A stretch of DNA of 64,000 nt from positions 57,269,953 through 57,333,952 of the forward strand of contig OY755239.1 of assembly GCA_963576725.1 (NCBI GenBank), read 5' to 3'. Made by a program: the position numbers and the translations under genes. Below are positions 46,626-59,700 of this stretch, in pieces. Origin of the DNA: Azorinus chamasolen (lineage: Eukaryota > Mollusca > Bivalvia > Cardiida > Solecurtidae). The notes under the pieces are model-generated. The model saw only the letters and a program-made list of their open reading frames with translations. It was not told the origin of the DNA and searched no databases. Position 1 is the first letter of the stretch; every line of letters starts with the position of its first letter.

Positions 46626-46946
46626 CAGTTGAACTTCGATAACTCGAACTTCAAGGGACCATACATATTAGTTCGAGATAACAGAAGTTCGAGTCATTCG
46701 TTTTCTAAAATGAACAATTTCTCAAGGACACAGCTTAATACAGATCTAAAGTAATGCTGAAAGTTCCTGTAGGAGCTTTCAGCATTGCTTTAGACCTGTA
46801 TTAAGCTGTGACATGTGTTTCTAGATATCTGTAGCGATAAATTTTAGTTATCAATTCTGTTTTGTAAGTTTTGGAAGGACTGAACTTTTTGTTCGAGTTA
46901 TCCCGAAGTTCGAGTTATCCGAGTTCGAGATATCGAAGTTCAACTG
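46626..46946. mobile_element. Complete K-family TA-flanked element
   Basis: TA-CAGTTGAACTTCGATAACTC at the left and TATCGAAGTTCAACTG-TA at the right. The inner hairpin is TACAGATCTAAAGTAATGC, GAAAGTTCCTGTAGGAGC and mirror. Confidence 0.8.
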
Positions 46947-47559
46947 TATATCATTCTATGAGCTAGCAGAGCAGAGACTGATCAGACAGCTCCTACAGGG
47001 GCCCTCTGATCAGGGCCTGCTCTTTTAGTAAAGTCATTAAAAGGTGTATTTATAGGGAATGGGCTAAGACAGATGGCAGCTTAATGCAGGATGAAAGTCA
47101 TGCAGAATGCTCCTACAGATCTTTTTGCATGACAGTCAACCTGCATCAAGCAGCAACCTGTCTTAAACGTTCTCAATTCGTCTCTACTGAACCCTCTCCT
47201 TCATATATCTCCTATTTTCATTCATTTGCAAACAGAGTATACCCAGATCAGATTGATCACTCCTATAGGAGCCGTCTGATCAGGGTCTGCTCTGTTTGCT
47301 AAAGGAATTTGATAGATCTGTTTCTTTAGTTTCTAAAATGGCCTCAATGTTACATCTTCCATGCTTCATTATAACTAATATGTCCATGAATATTCAGTAG
47401 GTATTGAAAAACAGAACAGGGAAAAGGTTAAAGTTCAGATTAGCAGGGTATTACAGCAGGTAAAAATACGACAACACACTGTAAATTACTAAATGCCGTA
47501 GTTACATATCTTGGAAAGACTTCAGTGATAGATAAAGCCACAGATTTATCCCGCTACTG

Positions 47560-47715
47560 TCAAGTGAATTGCTGTAGCTGTTTGAACACATCAGGGTCAA
47601 TTTGTTTGGTCAGTTTATCAAACACTTCATCACCATGAATGTTGTGGCACTGTCGTAACTGCTGGAACACATACTCCTTCAAAGGAATGGAATGAACAGG
47701 GTCCTTCCTCGTCAA
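47560..47715 (-). CDS. IPO11: IPO11 last exon and stop codon
   Basis: Acceptor TTTTTTTTCAG on the minus strand, 156 bp, phase 0, stop TGA at 47562-47560. Encodes LTRKDPVHSIPLKEYVFQQL and then DKLTKQIDPDVFKQLQQFT. The KDPVHs-xxL block and the Q-rich helical end match the IPO11 C-terminus. The protein ends within one residue or so of the usual position. Confidence 0.92.
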   Translation of the reverse strand: MTRKDPVHSIPLKEYVFQQLRQCHNIHGDEVFDKLTKQIDPDVFKQLQQFT

Positions 47716-50700
47716 CTGAAAAAAAATAAGGATTACCTCTTTAAATTCTGAGGTTTCAAAATGGACTTGTCCATTATAGTGTAATTATACAGTCCATTCA
47801 ATATGAAAGGATAGAATTTGCGAGAGGAAGTGCAGAATATGATCAGAAGGCTCCTCTAGGAGCCTACCCGTCTTGGTCTACACTATTTGCAAATGCCAGT
47901 ACAATTGTTTCCCAATTTCAAATGCATATCTTACCTTTAAATTACAACCTTTTTCAGAAAAACAAAAAAACAATATGCCCCCCAGATTTGATCTGGGGGC
48001 ATAAAAACGCCACACTTCACTGTGCAGAGAGTGTATGATATATTAAGTCAATGCTATAAACATCAACCCTTACAGAGTGGGACAAAAGTCAATAATGTCC
48101 ATTGCAAACAGTGTAGACCCAGATGGGAGGGCTCCTAGAGGAGCCCTCCCATCTGGGTCTGCACTGTTTGTCATGTTACACTTTTCTCTAGAAAAATCCC
48201 TAAATATTCACCATAAGCTTGACCTGTTTGAACTTTGGAAGAGATCATTTGAAAATTCAGCGTTGTAAGGGTTGACTTTCTCCATATTTTAATTTTTATT
48301 CAACCCTTTCCTTCATAAAAGGTTTTCCACACCTTTGCAAACAGAGCAGACTCAGATAAGACAGCTCCTCTAGGAGTTTTCTGACCAAAGTCTGCTCTGT
48401 TTGCTTATGAAATTATAATATATCGGACTACAGTTTCCACCAAAACCAAAAATACTTATGTATAAATGCTATTATAAAAGATCAACTAATAAATGTTCAT
48501 GATGTCATTATTTCTCGCATGAATATTCAAAAGGGAAATGGTTAACCCTTTCCCTGGGTCCCTGCTTATAAAACTTTTAGTTGAGTCTGAGAACGTTCTC
48601 AAGCATTTGATTGGTCAGATTTGAGCCTTTGGCTCAGATCTGACCAATCAAAAGCTTGAGAACTCAAATCTGACCAATCAAAAGCCTGAGAACGAAACTC
48701 AGACTCAACTAAAAGCTTTATAAGCATGGACCCTGTTCTGGTTTTTTTTTTAAAATTTCAAAACCTGAAAAAACTGATTATTCATGGACAAATTAGTTAA
48801 AATGAAATATGAAAGGTGTAACAATGAAGTCATTTTAGAAAGTAAAGAAACAGATCTATTGAATTCCATTAGCGAACAGAGCAAACCCTGAGCAGACGGC
48901 TCCTTTAGGAGCCGTCTGATCTGGGTCTACTCTGTTTGCAGATGCGTGAAAACAAGTTTATATAAAGGAAAGGGTTAAGAAGAAACAATTCCTCAAGAAT
49001 TACAAAAAGAGGCCTTGGTATATTATTACTAACAGCATGCACACCTACATGTGTGATTGAAAACTTGTGATGTACACGTATTTTGCAAAAATTTGGTAAA
49101 ACAGAATTCTCTATAATATGAGCACTGCTATGAGGAAACCAAACCTTTGGCTTGGCAAACATGATAGACCATGATCAGCTGTCACATTTAGAATCACATT
49201 CCACACTGTCACACAAGTCAACACAAAAGAATACAGTAAAACTTCTCTATAATGGCCACTAAACTGTATTAATAATTTGGTATTTAGGGCAGGTGGCTGC
49301 TTAAAGCAAGGTGAAAGTAAAACAGAACGCTCCTAAAGGATAAAAGATATTTTATGTAATTTAGTGGCCGTCATAGAGAGGTTTAACTGTAGGCTCTAAT
49401 AGGTGATAAACAGTGAAAATCCCATCAGAGGTTGCATTTTAAAAGCAACAGCTGATATGGTTCAACACTGTCTGCTACATATATACCCTTATCTAGCTGC
49501 ATCTCAAGACATGACTCTTCAATAGTTTCTCAAAAGTTTGATCAAATTGCAAGTAGGCAAGAACTGCATCCAATCAGAATTTCAGCGGACATTAATTTTC
49601 AGAGGAGTGAGGGTTAACCCATTCCCAGATATTGACAACATTTGACGCCTCAGTAAAAGTCATTTTTTGAAACTATTGTGATAAATACAGGAGCAAGTGC
49701 TCTATTTATCACAATGGTTTCAAAACTACACAATTCTAAAATTTTCCTCTTTTCTAGTAAATGCTCTTTTTCAGTAAATTTATTCGAAGAGGTTGGGTCT
49801 TAAAATAGCCTACAAGGTAATGGGTTAAAATTGGTTTTCCCACGATAAAGTTCATATTAATTTGAGGGTCAAGCCTTACAGATCTTTTCCTCTTCTCATG
49901 CTCAGTCTCAAGCTCATCCTCCCCAATGTCATCACCGTCTGATATCACAAGGGCACTGAGAAAAAGAAACACGGTTAGACCAACACATGGGAATTTTCTT
50001 AACCCTTTACTCCTTAAATACACCTTTCTACGCTTTTGCAAATAGAGTAGATCCAAATAAGACAGCTTCTATAGGAGCTGTTTAATTAGGGTCTGCTCTG
50101 TTTGCTTATGGAAAAATATAGATTTGATATTACAGTTTTGGTTCTTGCAAAAATGTTATGCGTTTATATGTCAGTTAAAAATTAATCTAATTAATATTTA
50201 TGATTTCATCATTTCTTTCATGGAGTAAAGGGTTAATCATGAGCTTTTACAAAAGAATTCATGACACCATGAATGTTTATTAACTAATTTTTTGTAGCGA
50301 TTAATGAACAAAGAAACTTTTTGTAATGACCTATAGGAGCTTTCTGCATTACTTTCATTCTGCATTAACCCTTTCCTTGTTCTTCAGGCCAAATTTCAAT
50401 ACCTACTGAATATTCTATTCATTAACTAAATAGGTATAAAGAAATGTGGAAGGTGGAACATTGTAGACATTTTAGAAAGTAATGAAACATATCTATCAAA
50501 TTCTATTAGCAAACAGGGCAGACCGCTCCTATAGGAGCCGTCTGATCTGGGTCTTCTCTGTTTGCAAATGCGTTTAAAACACGTTTATATGAGGGAAAGG
50601 GTTAAGCAACCACCTGCTTATAATGTTTATTAATTAAGTGGTTGCATTAAAGGGGTTTTACTGTATTCAGTAAGCAAAAACGGCGGATCATGATGAGACA

Positions 50701-53700
50701 GCTTCTAGACATGATCAGACAGCTTCTAGAGGAGGCATCTACATTATTTACAAAGATGTATCCATGGCGTAACTGATTAACACCTTTACAAATGGAGTAG
50801 ACCCAGATCAGACAGCTCTTGGGTCTACACTGCTTCCAAACGTCTAAACATGTGTCTCTATCAGGTAAAGGCTTAAAAAGTTCTTCTGCAGATTGAAAGT
50901 GGGGATTTCTGCAAACCTTTAGAATAACAATCTTAAGACTGTCATGCCTATACTAACCAATTTACTAAGTTTGTTAAAGCAAATTCAATTTAAAAACAAG
51001 AGCTCCATGTGTCGGAGCATTATACGCCCGAAGTATGTGCTGTCGTAACATGCACAATGTCAGGGCCTCCGCTGAAGGAAAACTTTGGCTCCAACAGATC
51101 CAAATTGGCGAAACGAAATTCTTATTTGGCACAAGTTTTTCTAATTTGGCGAAAGTGATGGCGCAAAGAAAAAAAAAGCCAGGGGAGGCCCTGTCAATGT
51201 TATATGGGAGGGGCAAACAATGTTTTTCGAGTTGATGGTTACTGTGACCTTGACCTTTTACCGACTGACCTCAAAATCAATAGGGGTCATCTACTTGCCA
51301 TGACCAAACACCCTAAGTATGAAGACAGCACACCAAATAGTCATCAAGTTATTGAACGGACAATATTTTGAGTTGAAAGTCGCTGTGACCTTGACCTTTA
51401 AACGAATGACCTCAAAATTAATTGGGGTCATCTACTGACCATGACAAACCTTCCTACTAAGTATGAAGACAGCACACCCAATAATTATAAGGTTATTGAG
51501 AGGACGTCTTTTTTTATTGAAGGTCACTGTGACCTTGACCTTTGACCGACTGACCTCAAAATCAATAGGGGTCATCTATTGGCCATGACCAACCTTCCTA
51601 CTAAGTATGAAGACAGCACACCTAATACTTGTCAAGTTATTGAGCGGACAAGTTTTTTTTAGTTGAAGGTAATTGTGACATTGACCTTTGACCTCAAATC
51701 AATAGGGGTCATCTACTAGCAATGACCAACCTTCCTAGTAAAGTATGAAGACAGCATGCCTAATACGTATCAAGTTATTGAGCGGACAAGATTTTTGAGT
51801 TGAAAGTCACTGTGACCTTGACCTTTGACCAACTGACCTCAAACTCAATAGGGGTCATCTACTGACCATGACCATCCTTCCTACTAAGTATGAAGACAGC
51901 AAACCTAATAATTGTCAATTTATTGAGCAGACAAAGATGTGGCTAATGGCCAGACGCCATACCATAATACGACCGAAGTTACCTTCGGGCGTATAAAAAT
52001 GCCTCAAAAGGTTTAACCTCTTACTGGGGCTATGGATTGTCTAGCACATGGTGATCCAATTCGATTCACGAGTTAGAGCGAGCATGCAATCATGAATTGA
52101 TCCATGAATTGTCTGACTATACATGTAGTTTAAATTTTGATGCAAAAGTCATAATTTGAAGAAAAAAAAATGTTTACTGTTCAGAACTAATGTCCCATGT
52201 TTTTAATTGATTGAATCAATAAAAATATGTTATTTTTAATCATCACTAACAAGCATAATATGTGTTATCTCCACTGAAAAGTATTAACTATGGATTCTTA
52301 CTCCATTTGTATAACAGCTTCCTCATCAACTGGGACTCTGCACACGTCATGTAGCACTTGTACACACACACTGATAATGTTACCAAAGTTCTCCAATATC
52401 ACACTGCAACAGAAATTAAGTCATTAACACTTTACAAATGTTAGAAGTAATACCATCATGAATATTAATTAGCTGAATTTTTATAACTGCATATGAACAA
52501 AGAAAGTTTTGACCATGCAAAAAACTCTAGAATCAGATCTATATTATTTCTTAACCCTTTCCTCCATAGGCTATTTTTAGATCCAACCTCTTTGAATAGA
52601 ATTTATACCGAAAAGGTGCATTAACTAGAGAAAAGATTTTTTTTTAGAATTTTGTAGTTTGAAACCATTGTGATAAATAGAGCATTTGCTCCATAGGTCA
52701 GGAGCAAATGCTCTATTTATCACAATGGTTTCATAATAAGACTTTTACAGAGGTGTAGAAAGGCGTATTTATGGAGGAAAGGGTTAAGCAAACGAAGCAG
52801 ACCCAGATCAGATGGCTGCTATAAGAGCCATATGATTTTGGTCTACTTTGTTTGCAAAGGTATTAAAAGGAGCATCTATGGACTACAGGGTTAAAGTTAC
52901 ACATATGGTGTCTCCTATCTTCGTGTCTTAAAAGTCTTAAAAGATAAGATAAAAAACAGAATATACCCCAAGTATTTAGACACCCAATCTCTCCTTTCCA
53001 CAAATTTGTAAAGCTGCAAAATTGAATCTGGCACCATTTTGATAACTTTATAAATAAACTGACATAGAATTAGTAGCTAGTAGTGAAGACTCTGATCAAA
53101 AAATTCCTTCAGGAGCCATTTAATCAGACTGCACTATTTGCTACAGTTCGGTTATCCGAATACATAGGTCAATTAGGTTATCGTCTAAGATACATAGGTC
53201 AATTAGGTTATCTTCTAAGATATCCATACTTAATGTTGACTGTGAGCAGACTGGCGAGAGCAAGGGCAGACAACTTCCGTCTCTCTGGCTGCGTCATACT
53301 GTCTATGGAATCAAGCCAGGAGGACAATATCATCTGCAGGAGACTAGATGACTGAAATACACAAACATTAAGTGATTTGTTGAGCGGAGAAGGCACCTGT
53401 GGATATTTTAACACTTTCAACACTGTGGACCAATCTGTGATGATCTTTGCACAGTTTGGATGCAGATGAGACGTGACTAACTCAGTGTCTCAATACCATC
53501 CAAACTGTTTTACACCATTTTCCAAATTGGAACGGAAAAAATATACCTTGAGAATTTCAGCAAATGACAATTTTTGATAAATGTGGAAGATGTGATAAGT
53601 ACTCAATCTGAAAACTGAAAACATTTTTTACTGTCAAGCAATGTGAAAACATCAATATATTTCGAACATCCCATCTGGGTCAAAACTGTTTGCAAAAGTC

Positions 53701-56700
53701 ATCATGACATTGCCCCATAAATTGTAGTTGAAACAATCTCGATAATGCCTCAGTTTATCACTTCATTCCACTTAAAGAGATTACATATTCTTAATTACTA
53801 TAAAACATGCCAACTACTCACATCTGTTTTCATGTCTGATGCCATCTGGTCTAAAAATGTCCAGAAGAAATCTTTGTTTTGCAGTACAATCCAGCCAAAG
53901 AGAGACAGGTACAGAGATAACACAACTGGATGTTCCTGTAGACATACAAACATAGTACTGTTAAAACTATCACTATCACTGAAGGTGATTAATACCCCCA
54001 CAAACGTGACTGTCACATGAAAAAGCTTTGCACAATTCGAAGGGGAATAACTCTGTAAGGAAAAAGATAAACTGGAAAACTATAATTTATGATAAAGCAT
54101 CATGTCAAGTTTCATTTGATTCCATTCAGGGGTTACTGAGAAACTGCGCTGAAACAAAAGTCAACAGACCAACACAAACATTTTAAACAAAGGGGCATAA
54201 CTCTGTAAGGAAATCACTGAGCCAGAAAAATAATAACTGGATGCACATCTCCTCTTTAATATGATAAAGCATCATGTCAAGTTTCATTGAATTCTAGTCA
54301 GCGGTTACTGAGAAACTGTGCGGAAACAAAAGTCAACAGACCGACCGCCCTACCAATCGACAAGGTCACTCCTATATACCACCCCACCAAACTTACTTTG
54401 TGGGGGTATAAAAATTAATCTAATTAATATTCATGATGTCATAATTTCTTACATGAATATTCCTGGAGTAAAGGGTTATGTGGGACTGTAGATAAGATTC
54501 CTACAGATCTATTGAAATCTCATATTTCTCAGTCAACTGTAATACGTAGCAGTGGGGGGCATAAAAATATAAAAAAACATTTTACTGAAGATTTCATAAG
54601 TACACCCAGATCTGATGGGTCCTGTAGGAGTCATCTGACATGAGTCAGCTCTGTTTGCTTAAAGATTAATACAGATCGAATTCTACAGTTTCTGTAATGA
54701 AGGGCAAACGTAAGACAGAAAATTCCACATGGAACTTTCTGCATTACTTCTGCCTCGAAGTCCCAGTACAAATTTCTTTTGTAGTTTTTTCACTTAACCT
54801 TTCACTCCATACATATGCATTTCTAGGTATTTGCAAAAAGAGCAGACCCTGATCAGACAACTCCTGTAGGAGCTGTCTGATCAGGGTCTGCTCTCTTTGC
54901 TAATGAACTAATATACAGAGGTATTATTTTATAGTTTCTGTCATGGCTGAACATTTCTGTGTGCAATAATAAAATATCAATCTCATTATTTATTCATGTC
55001 ATTATTTCTTGCATGAATATTCATGAAGTAAAGGTTTTCCCCGTACTTACATCTTTTTCAAGTATTGCTTGTAAGAAGCCAGGAAGAAGAGACTTGAACA
55101 GCTGCGGTCCCTCTGCTGGGAAGGATTTGAACACAAGTTCCACAATCTTGAGGACTAGCACCACACCCTCTATACGCAGCTCTGTTATCAAGCTGGAGAT
55201 TGACGTCACCAGTATTGTGGAGTAGCTCTGTGAGATAATCAGGAAAAATGCTTTTGACAATATCTATCAAGCAAAACTGTAGATAAAATGTGAACTATCA
55301 GTAAAGGGTTAAACAGTTTTGCACCCTCATTAACCCATTCCCACATATTGAAGAATTTTGACGACTCTGCAAAAGTCACTTTGTGAAACCATTGTGATAA
55401 ATAGAGCATTTGCTCCTCTATTTATCACAATGGTTTCAAACTACAATATTCTAAAATTATCCTTTTCTCTAGTTAATGCTAGTTTTCGGTAGATTTATTC
55501 AAAGAGGCATCTAAAAATAGCCTATGAGGTAATGGGTTAAACTGTAAAAAGTATCACTTCTTAAAAGGTTCTGGCAAATTCATAAATACCATTCCAAACA
55601 AATTAACCAAAGTGAAGTCCTCAATTACTCGGAGCCTCATCAAGATTACAAATTATTTTCAAACACTTTGTTTTTGCAAACACGTGCACAAAAGCATTCT
55701 TTTTAGAAGCAGCCAAAACATAATCATAGTGCTGAAAGAAACTTTATTAACCCTTTCCCTGTTCTATATTTAGTCCAAATTTCAATACTGAATATTAATG
55801 GACAAAATAATTACAATGAAATATGGAAGGTGGAATATTGTAGCCATTTTGGAAAGTAAAGAAAACAAGAGAGTCGTCACGGGTGACAAATGCCCCCAAA
55901 GTGTTTGACACCGAAATGCATTTTGGCGGAAAAACAATACAATGTAATGCAGGTGTAACATGAAATTTTGATGCTGTTAAAAATGACACAGGAGTCAGTT
56001 CTTAACGTTAGAAACAGAACCTTTGACGATTATGATAGCTAAGAAAAGAGCCAAGGGTCAAAACTTAGTTAAAAAGGACCCTAAGTCATTCTCAACGTTA
56101 AAAAGGACCCTGGGTTGATTGTCAACGTTTAAGGTATAGGAGATATGCTCTGGACAAGCTTTTTGTATCTGGTAAGGTATAGGAGATATGCTCCGGACTG
56201 TAAAATTGAGGTCAAAGGTCAAGGTCAGTGATCTGAAAATGGTACATGACTCTCCGCCATCCCAAGATGAACTCACAAACCAAATTTGGAATCCGTAGCT
56301 GGTAAGGTATAGGAGAAATGCTCCGGACAAGCTTTGTGTAAAATCTAGGTCAAAGGTCAAGGTCACAGTGACCTGAAAATGGTACGCGACACACTGCCAT
56401 CCCAAGATAAACTCACACACCAAATTTGGAATCCGTAGCTGGTAAGGTATAGGAGATATTCTCTGGACAACCTTTTTTGTAAAATCGAGGTTGAAGGTCA
56501 AGGTCAAGGTCACAGTGACCTGAAAATGGTACGCGACATTCCTCCATCCCAAGATGAACTCACACACCAAATTTGGAATCCGTAGCTGGTAAAGTACAGG
56601 AGATATACTCCGGACAAGCTTTTTGCAGCTGGTAAGGTATAAGCTTTTTGTAAAATCGAGGTCAATGGTCAAGGTCACAGTGACCTGAAAATGATACGCG

Positions 56701-59700
56701 ACACTCCGTCATCCCAAGATGAACTCACATACCAAATTTTGGATCCGTAGCTGGTAAGGTATAGGAGATATGCTCTGGACAAGCTTTTTGTAAAATCGAG
56801 GTCAAAGGTCAAGGTCAAGGTCACAGTGACCTGAAAATGGTACGCGACACTCCGCCATCTCAAGGTGATCTCACAAACCAAATTTGGAATCCGTATCTGG
56901 TAAGGTATAGGAGATATGCTCTGGACAAGTTTTTGTAAAATCGGTCAAAGGTCAAGGTCAAGGTCACAGTGATCTGAAAATGGTACGCGACACTCCTCCA
57001 TCCCAATATGAACTCACACACCAAATTTGGAATCCTTAGCTGGTAAGGTATAGTTGATATACTCCGGAAAAGATTTTAAAGCTGGTAAGGTATAAGCTTT
57101 TTTTAAAATCGAGGTCAAAGGTCAAGGTCAAGGTGACCTGGAAATGGTACACGACACTCCGCCATCCCAAGATGAACTCACACACCAAATTTGGAATCTG
57201 TAGCTGGTAAGGTAAAGGAGATATGCTCGAGACAAGCTTTTTGTAAAATCGGTCAAAGGTCATGGTCAAGGTCACAGTGATCTGAAAATGGTACGCGACA
57301 CTCCTCCATCCCAAGATGAACTCACACACCAAATTTGGAATCCTAAGCTGGTAAGGAATAGGAGATATACTCCGGACAAGCTTTTTGTAGCTGGTAAGGT
57401 ATAAGCTTTTTTTAAAATCGAGGTCAAAGGTCAAGGTCAAGGTCACAGTGACCTGGAAATGGTACGCGACACTCCGCCATCCCAAGATGAACTCACACAC
57501 CAAATTTGGAATCTGTAGCTGGTAAGGTAAAGGAGATATGCTCAGGACAAGCTTTTTGTAAAATCGGTCAAAGGTCATGGTCAAGGTCACAGTGATCTGA
57601 AAATGGTACGCGACACTCCTCCATCCCAAGATGAACTCACACACCAAATTTGGAATCCTTAGCTGGTAAGGTATAGGAGATATACTCCGGACAAGCTTTT
57701 TGTAGCTGGTAAGGTATAAGCTTTTTTTAAAATCGAGGTCAAAGGTCAAGGTGACCTGGAAATGGTACGCGACACTCCGCCATCCCAAGATGAACTCACA
57801 CACCAAATTTGGAATCTGTAGCTGGTAAGGTAAATGAGATATGCTCCGGACAAGCTTTTTGTAAAATCAAGGTCAAAGGTCAAGGTCAAGGTCACAGTGA
57901 CATGAAAATGGTACGCGACACTCCCCCATCCCAAGATGAACTCACACACCAAATTTGGTATCCGTAGCTGATGTGACAAAGGAAATATACTCCGGACAAA
58001 AGGTACACACACCCACCCACACACACACACACACACCCACCCACCCACCCACCCACACACACACGCACGGTGCGATCACTATATGCCGCCAAAGCCTAGC
58101 TTTAGGGGCATAAAAATCTATCAACTTCAAATAATACAGACCCTGATCAGATGGCTCCAATACAAGCCATCTGATCTGGGTCAACTCTGTTTGCAAATGC
58201 ATGAAAAGGGCGTATATATGAAGGAAAGGGTTAACTACTATTCGGATTTGTTAAGTTGAACAAATCAATGTTGAACCATTCTGATAACTTTAACCCATTA
58301 CCTCATAGGCTATATTTAGATACAACCTCTTTGAATAAATCTACCAAAAAGGAGCATTAACTAGAGAAAAGGAAATTTTTTAGAATATTGTAGTTTGAAA
58401 CCATTGTGATAAATAGAGCATTTGCTCCTATAGGAGCAAAAATTAATGCTCTATTTATCACAATGGTTTCATAAAGCGACTTGTACAGAGTCGTCAATAT
58501 GAGGGAATGGGTTAAATTAGACTGACATACAGGTAGTTCCAAATAGTGTAAACCCAGATCAAACTGTTTTTTCAGGATCACATGATTTTTCGGCCATGGC
58601 AGAAACTGTAGAAAGAGATCTATATAATTCCATAAACAAACAGAGCAGACCTTGATCAGAGAGCTCCTACAAGAACTATCTGATCTAGGTCTACTCTGTT
58701 TACAAACACATCGTAAGGTGTCTCTATCAAGTAAAGGGTTAGCCCCTGACCTGATTTTTGAAATGTAACTGCAGGTAAATGTAGCTGATCAACACATATT
58801 AGGACAAAATTTTCTTAGCGACATGACTGTTACGAAACCATTTAGGTAGAACTGAAAGGAATATCTTTTTTTCTTTTTTTAAATAATTTCACATTTAATC
58901 AAAGTTTTATGGAGTGCCTACATATTCAAGTTGATGGATTTAGACTGTACCATATATATCTAAGTAGTAAAAATAAATTGGAAAACTGACCTCCAGAAAT
59001 TCTCTAGGTCCCAACAACAAATATGCTTCTATCACCTTCAAACATATTCTTAGGTATTCAGTTCCAAGTTCTGAAACAGGAATTAAAAACAACTTGATAT
59101 AATGATACAGTAGGCCTTGCTATAATAACAACTTAACCCTTTGCTCAATGAATATTCATGTAAGAAATAACAATAACATGAATATAAAATTAACTTAATC
59201 TTTATTATGGCATATAACAGACACTTTAGTAGGCATGGCAGAAACTGGGTAAACAGATTAATTTTATTTCATAAGTAAACAGAGCAGATTCTTATCAGAT
59301 AGCTTCTACAGGAGCCATCTAATCTGAGGCTACTCGATTTGCAAAAGCATTAAAATGTGTATGTATGGAGTAAAGGGTTAATGAACAAACAAGGGGGGGG
59401 TCTTTAACCCTTTCCCTGTTGAATATTAATGACAGAAATTATGACATCATGAATATTTATTAGTTGAACTTTTATAATGGCATATGCACAAGTGAATTTT
59501 TGGTATGGGTAGAAACTGTAGAATAAGATCGATCATAATTTCATCAGCAAATAGAGCAGACCATGATCAGACTGCTCCTACAGGAGCCATCTAATCTGGG
59601 TCTACTCTGTTTGCAAAGGCGTAGAAAAGTGTTTATATGAAGGAAAAGGTTCACAATAGGTGGCTGCTTTATGCAGAATGAAAGCAATGCAGAAAGTTGT

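Larger units (their letters stand above)
31820..47559. other. Intergenic region between two convergent genes
   Basis: Holds the 3' UTRs of both genes (ends not located) and many MITEs listed separately. Open frames here (for example 35375-35638, 39463-39693) resemble no known protein and overlap repeats. AATAAA occurs at 32410 and 32445, but the second lies inside a B element, so I do not name a polyadenylation site. A short hairpin AATAGCTCACC with GGTGAG (40967-40998) stands apart from the families above. Confidence 0.6.
47716..49879 (-). other. IPO11 last intron
   Basis: Contains an L-type relic (47820-47892), a HINE 3'-end fragment (47965-48004), an L copy (48064-48273), a B copy (about 48303-48546), an F inside a B (48543-48975), an arm-deleted E (49234-49389) and a C copy (49614-49827). 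Confidence 0.65.
49956..52301 (-). other. IPO11 intron
   Basis: Contains a B copy (49999-50236, 43 bp from the exon), a D half with nested B (about 50330-50663), degenerate B fragments (50665-50870), and HINE-like element b (50997-51997). 52000-52300 shows nothing I can name. Confidence 0.65.
55747..58234. mobile_element. B element interrupted by HINE-like element d
   Basis: TTAACCCTTTCCCTGTTC at 55747 and GGAAAGGGTTAA at 58234. The host break is at AAAGTAAAGAAA / TCTATCAACTTC, where other B copies read through. Core AATACAGACCCTGATCAG with mirror. Confidence 0.75.
55228..58990 (-). other. IPO11 intron with a 2.25-kb tandem-repeat element
   Basis: Contains C copy 55330-55540, B copy 55747-58234 interrupted by HINE-like element d (about 55865-58116), C copy 58290-58515 and a B relic (58555-58742). 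58745-58985 shows nothing I can name. Confidence 0.65.

Noticed and set aside
57036..57806. 256-codon minus-strand frame with repeated VCEFILGWRSVAYHFQ blocks, and neighbours at 56058-56678
   Set aside because: These are translations of the 140-170-bp tandem unit of HINE-like element d; length and repetition come from the DNA repeat.
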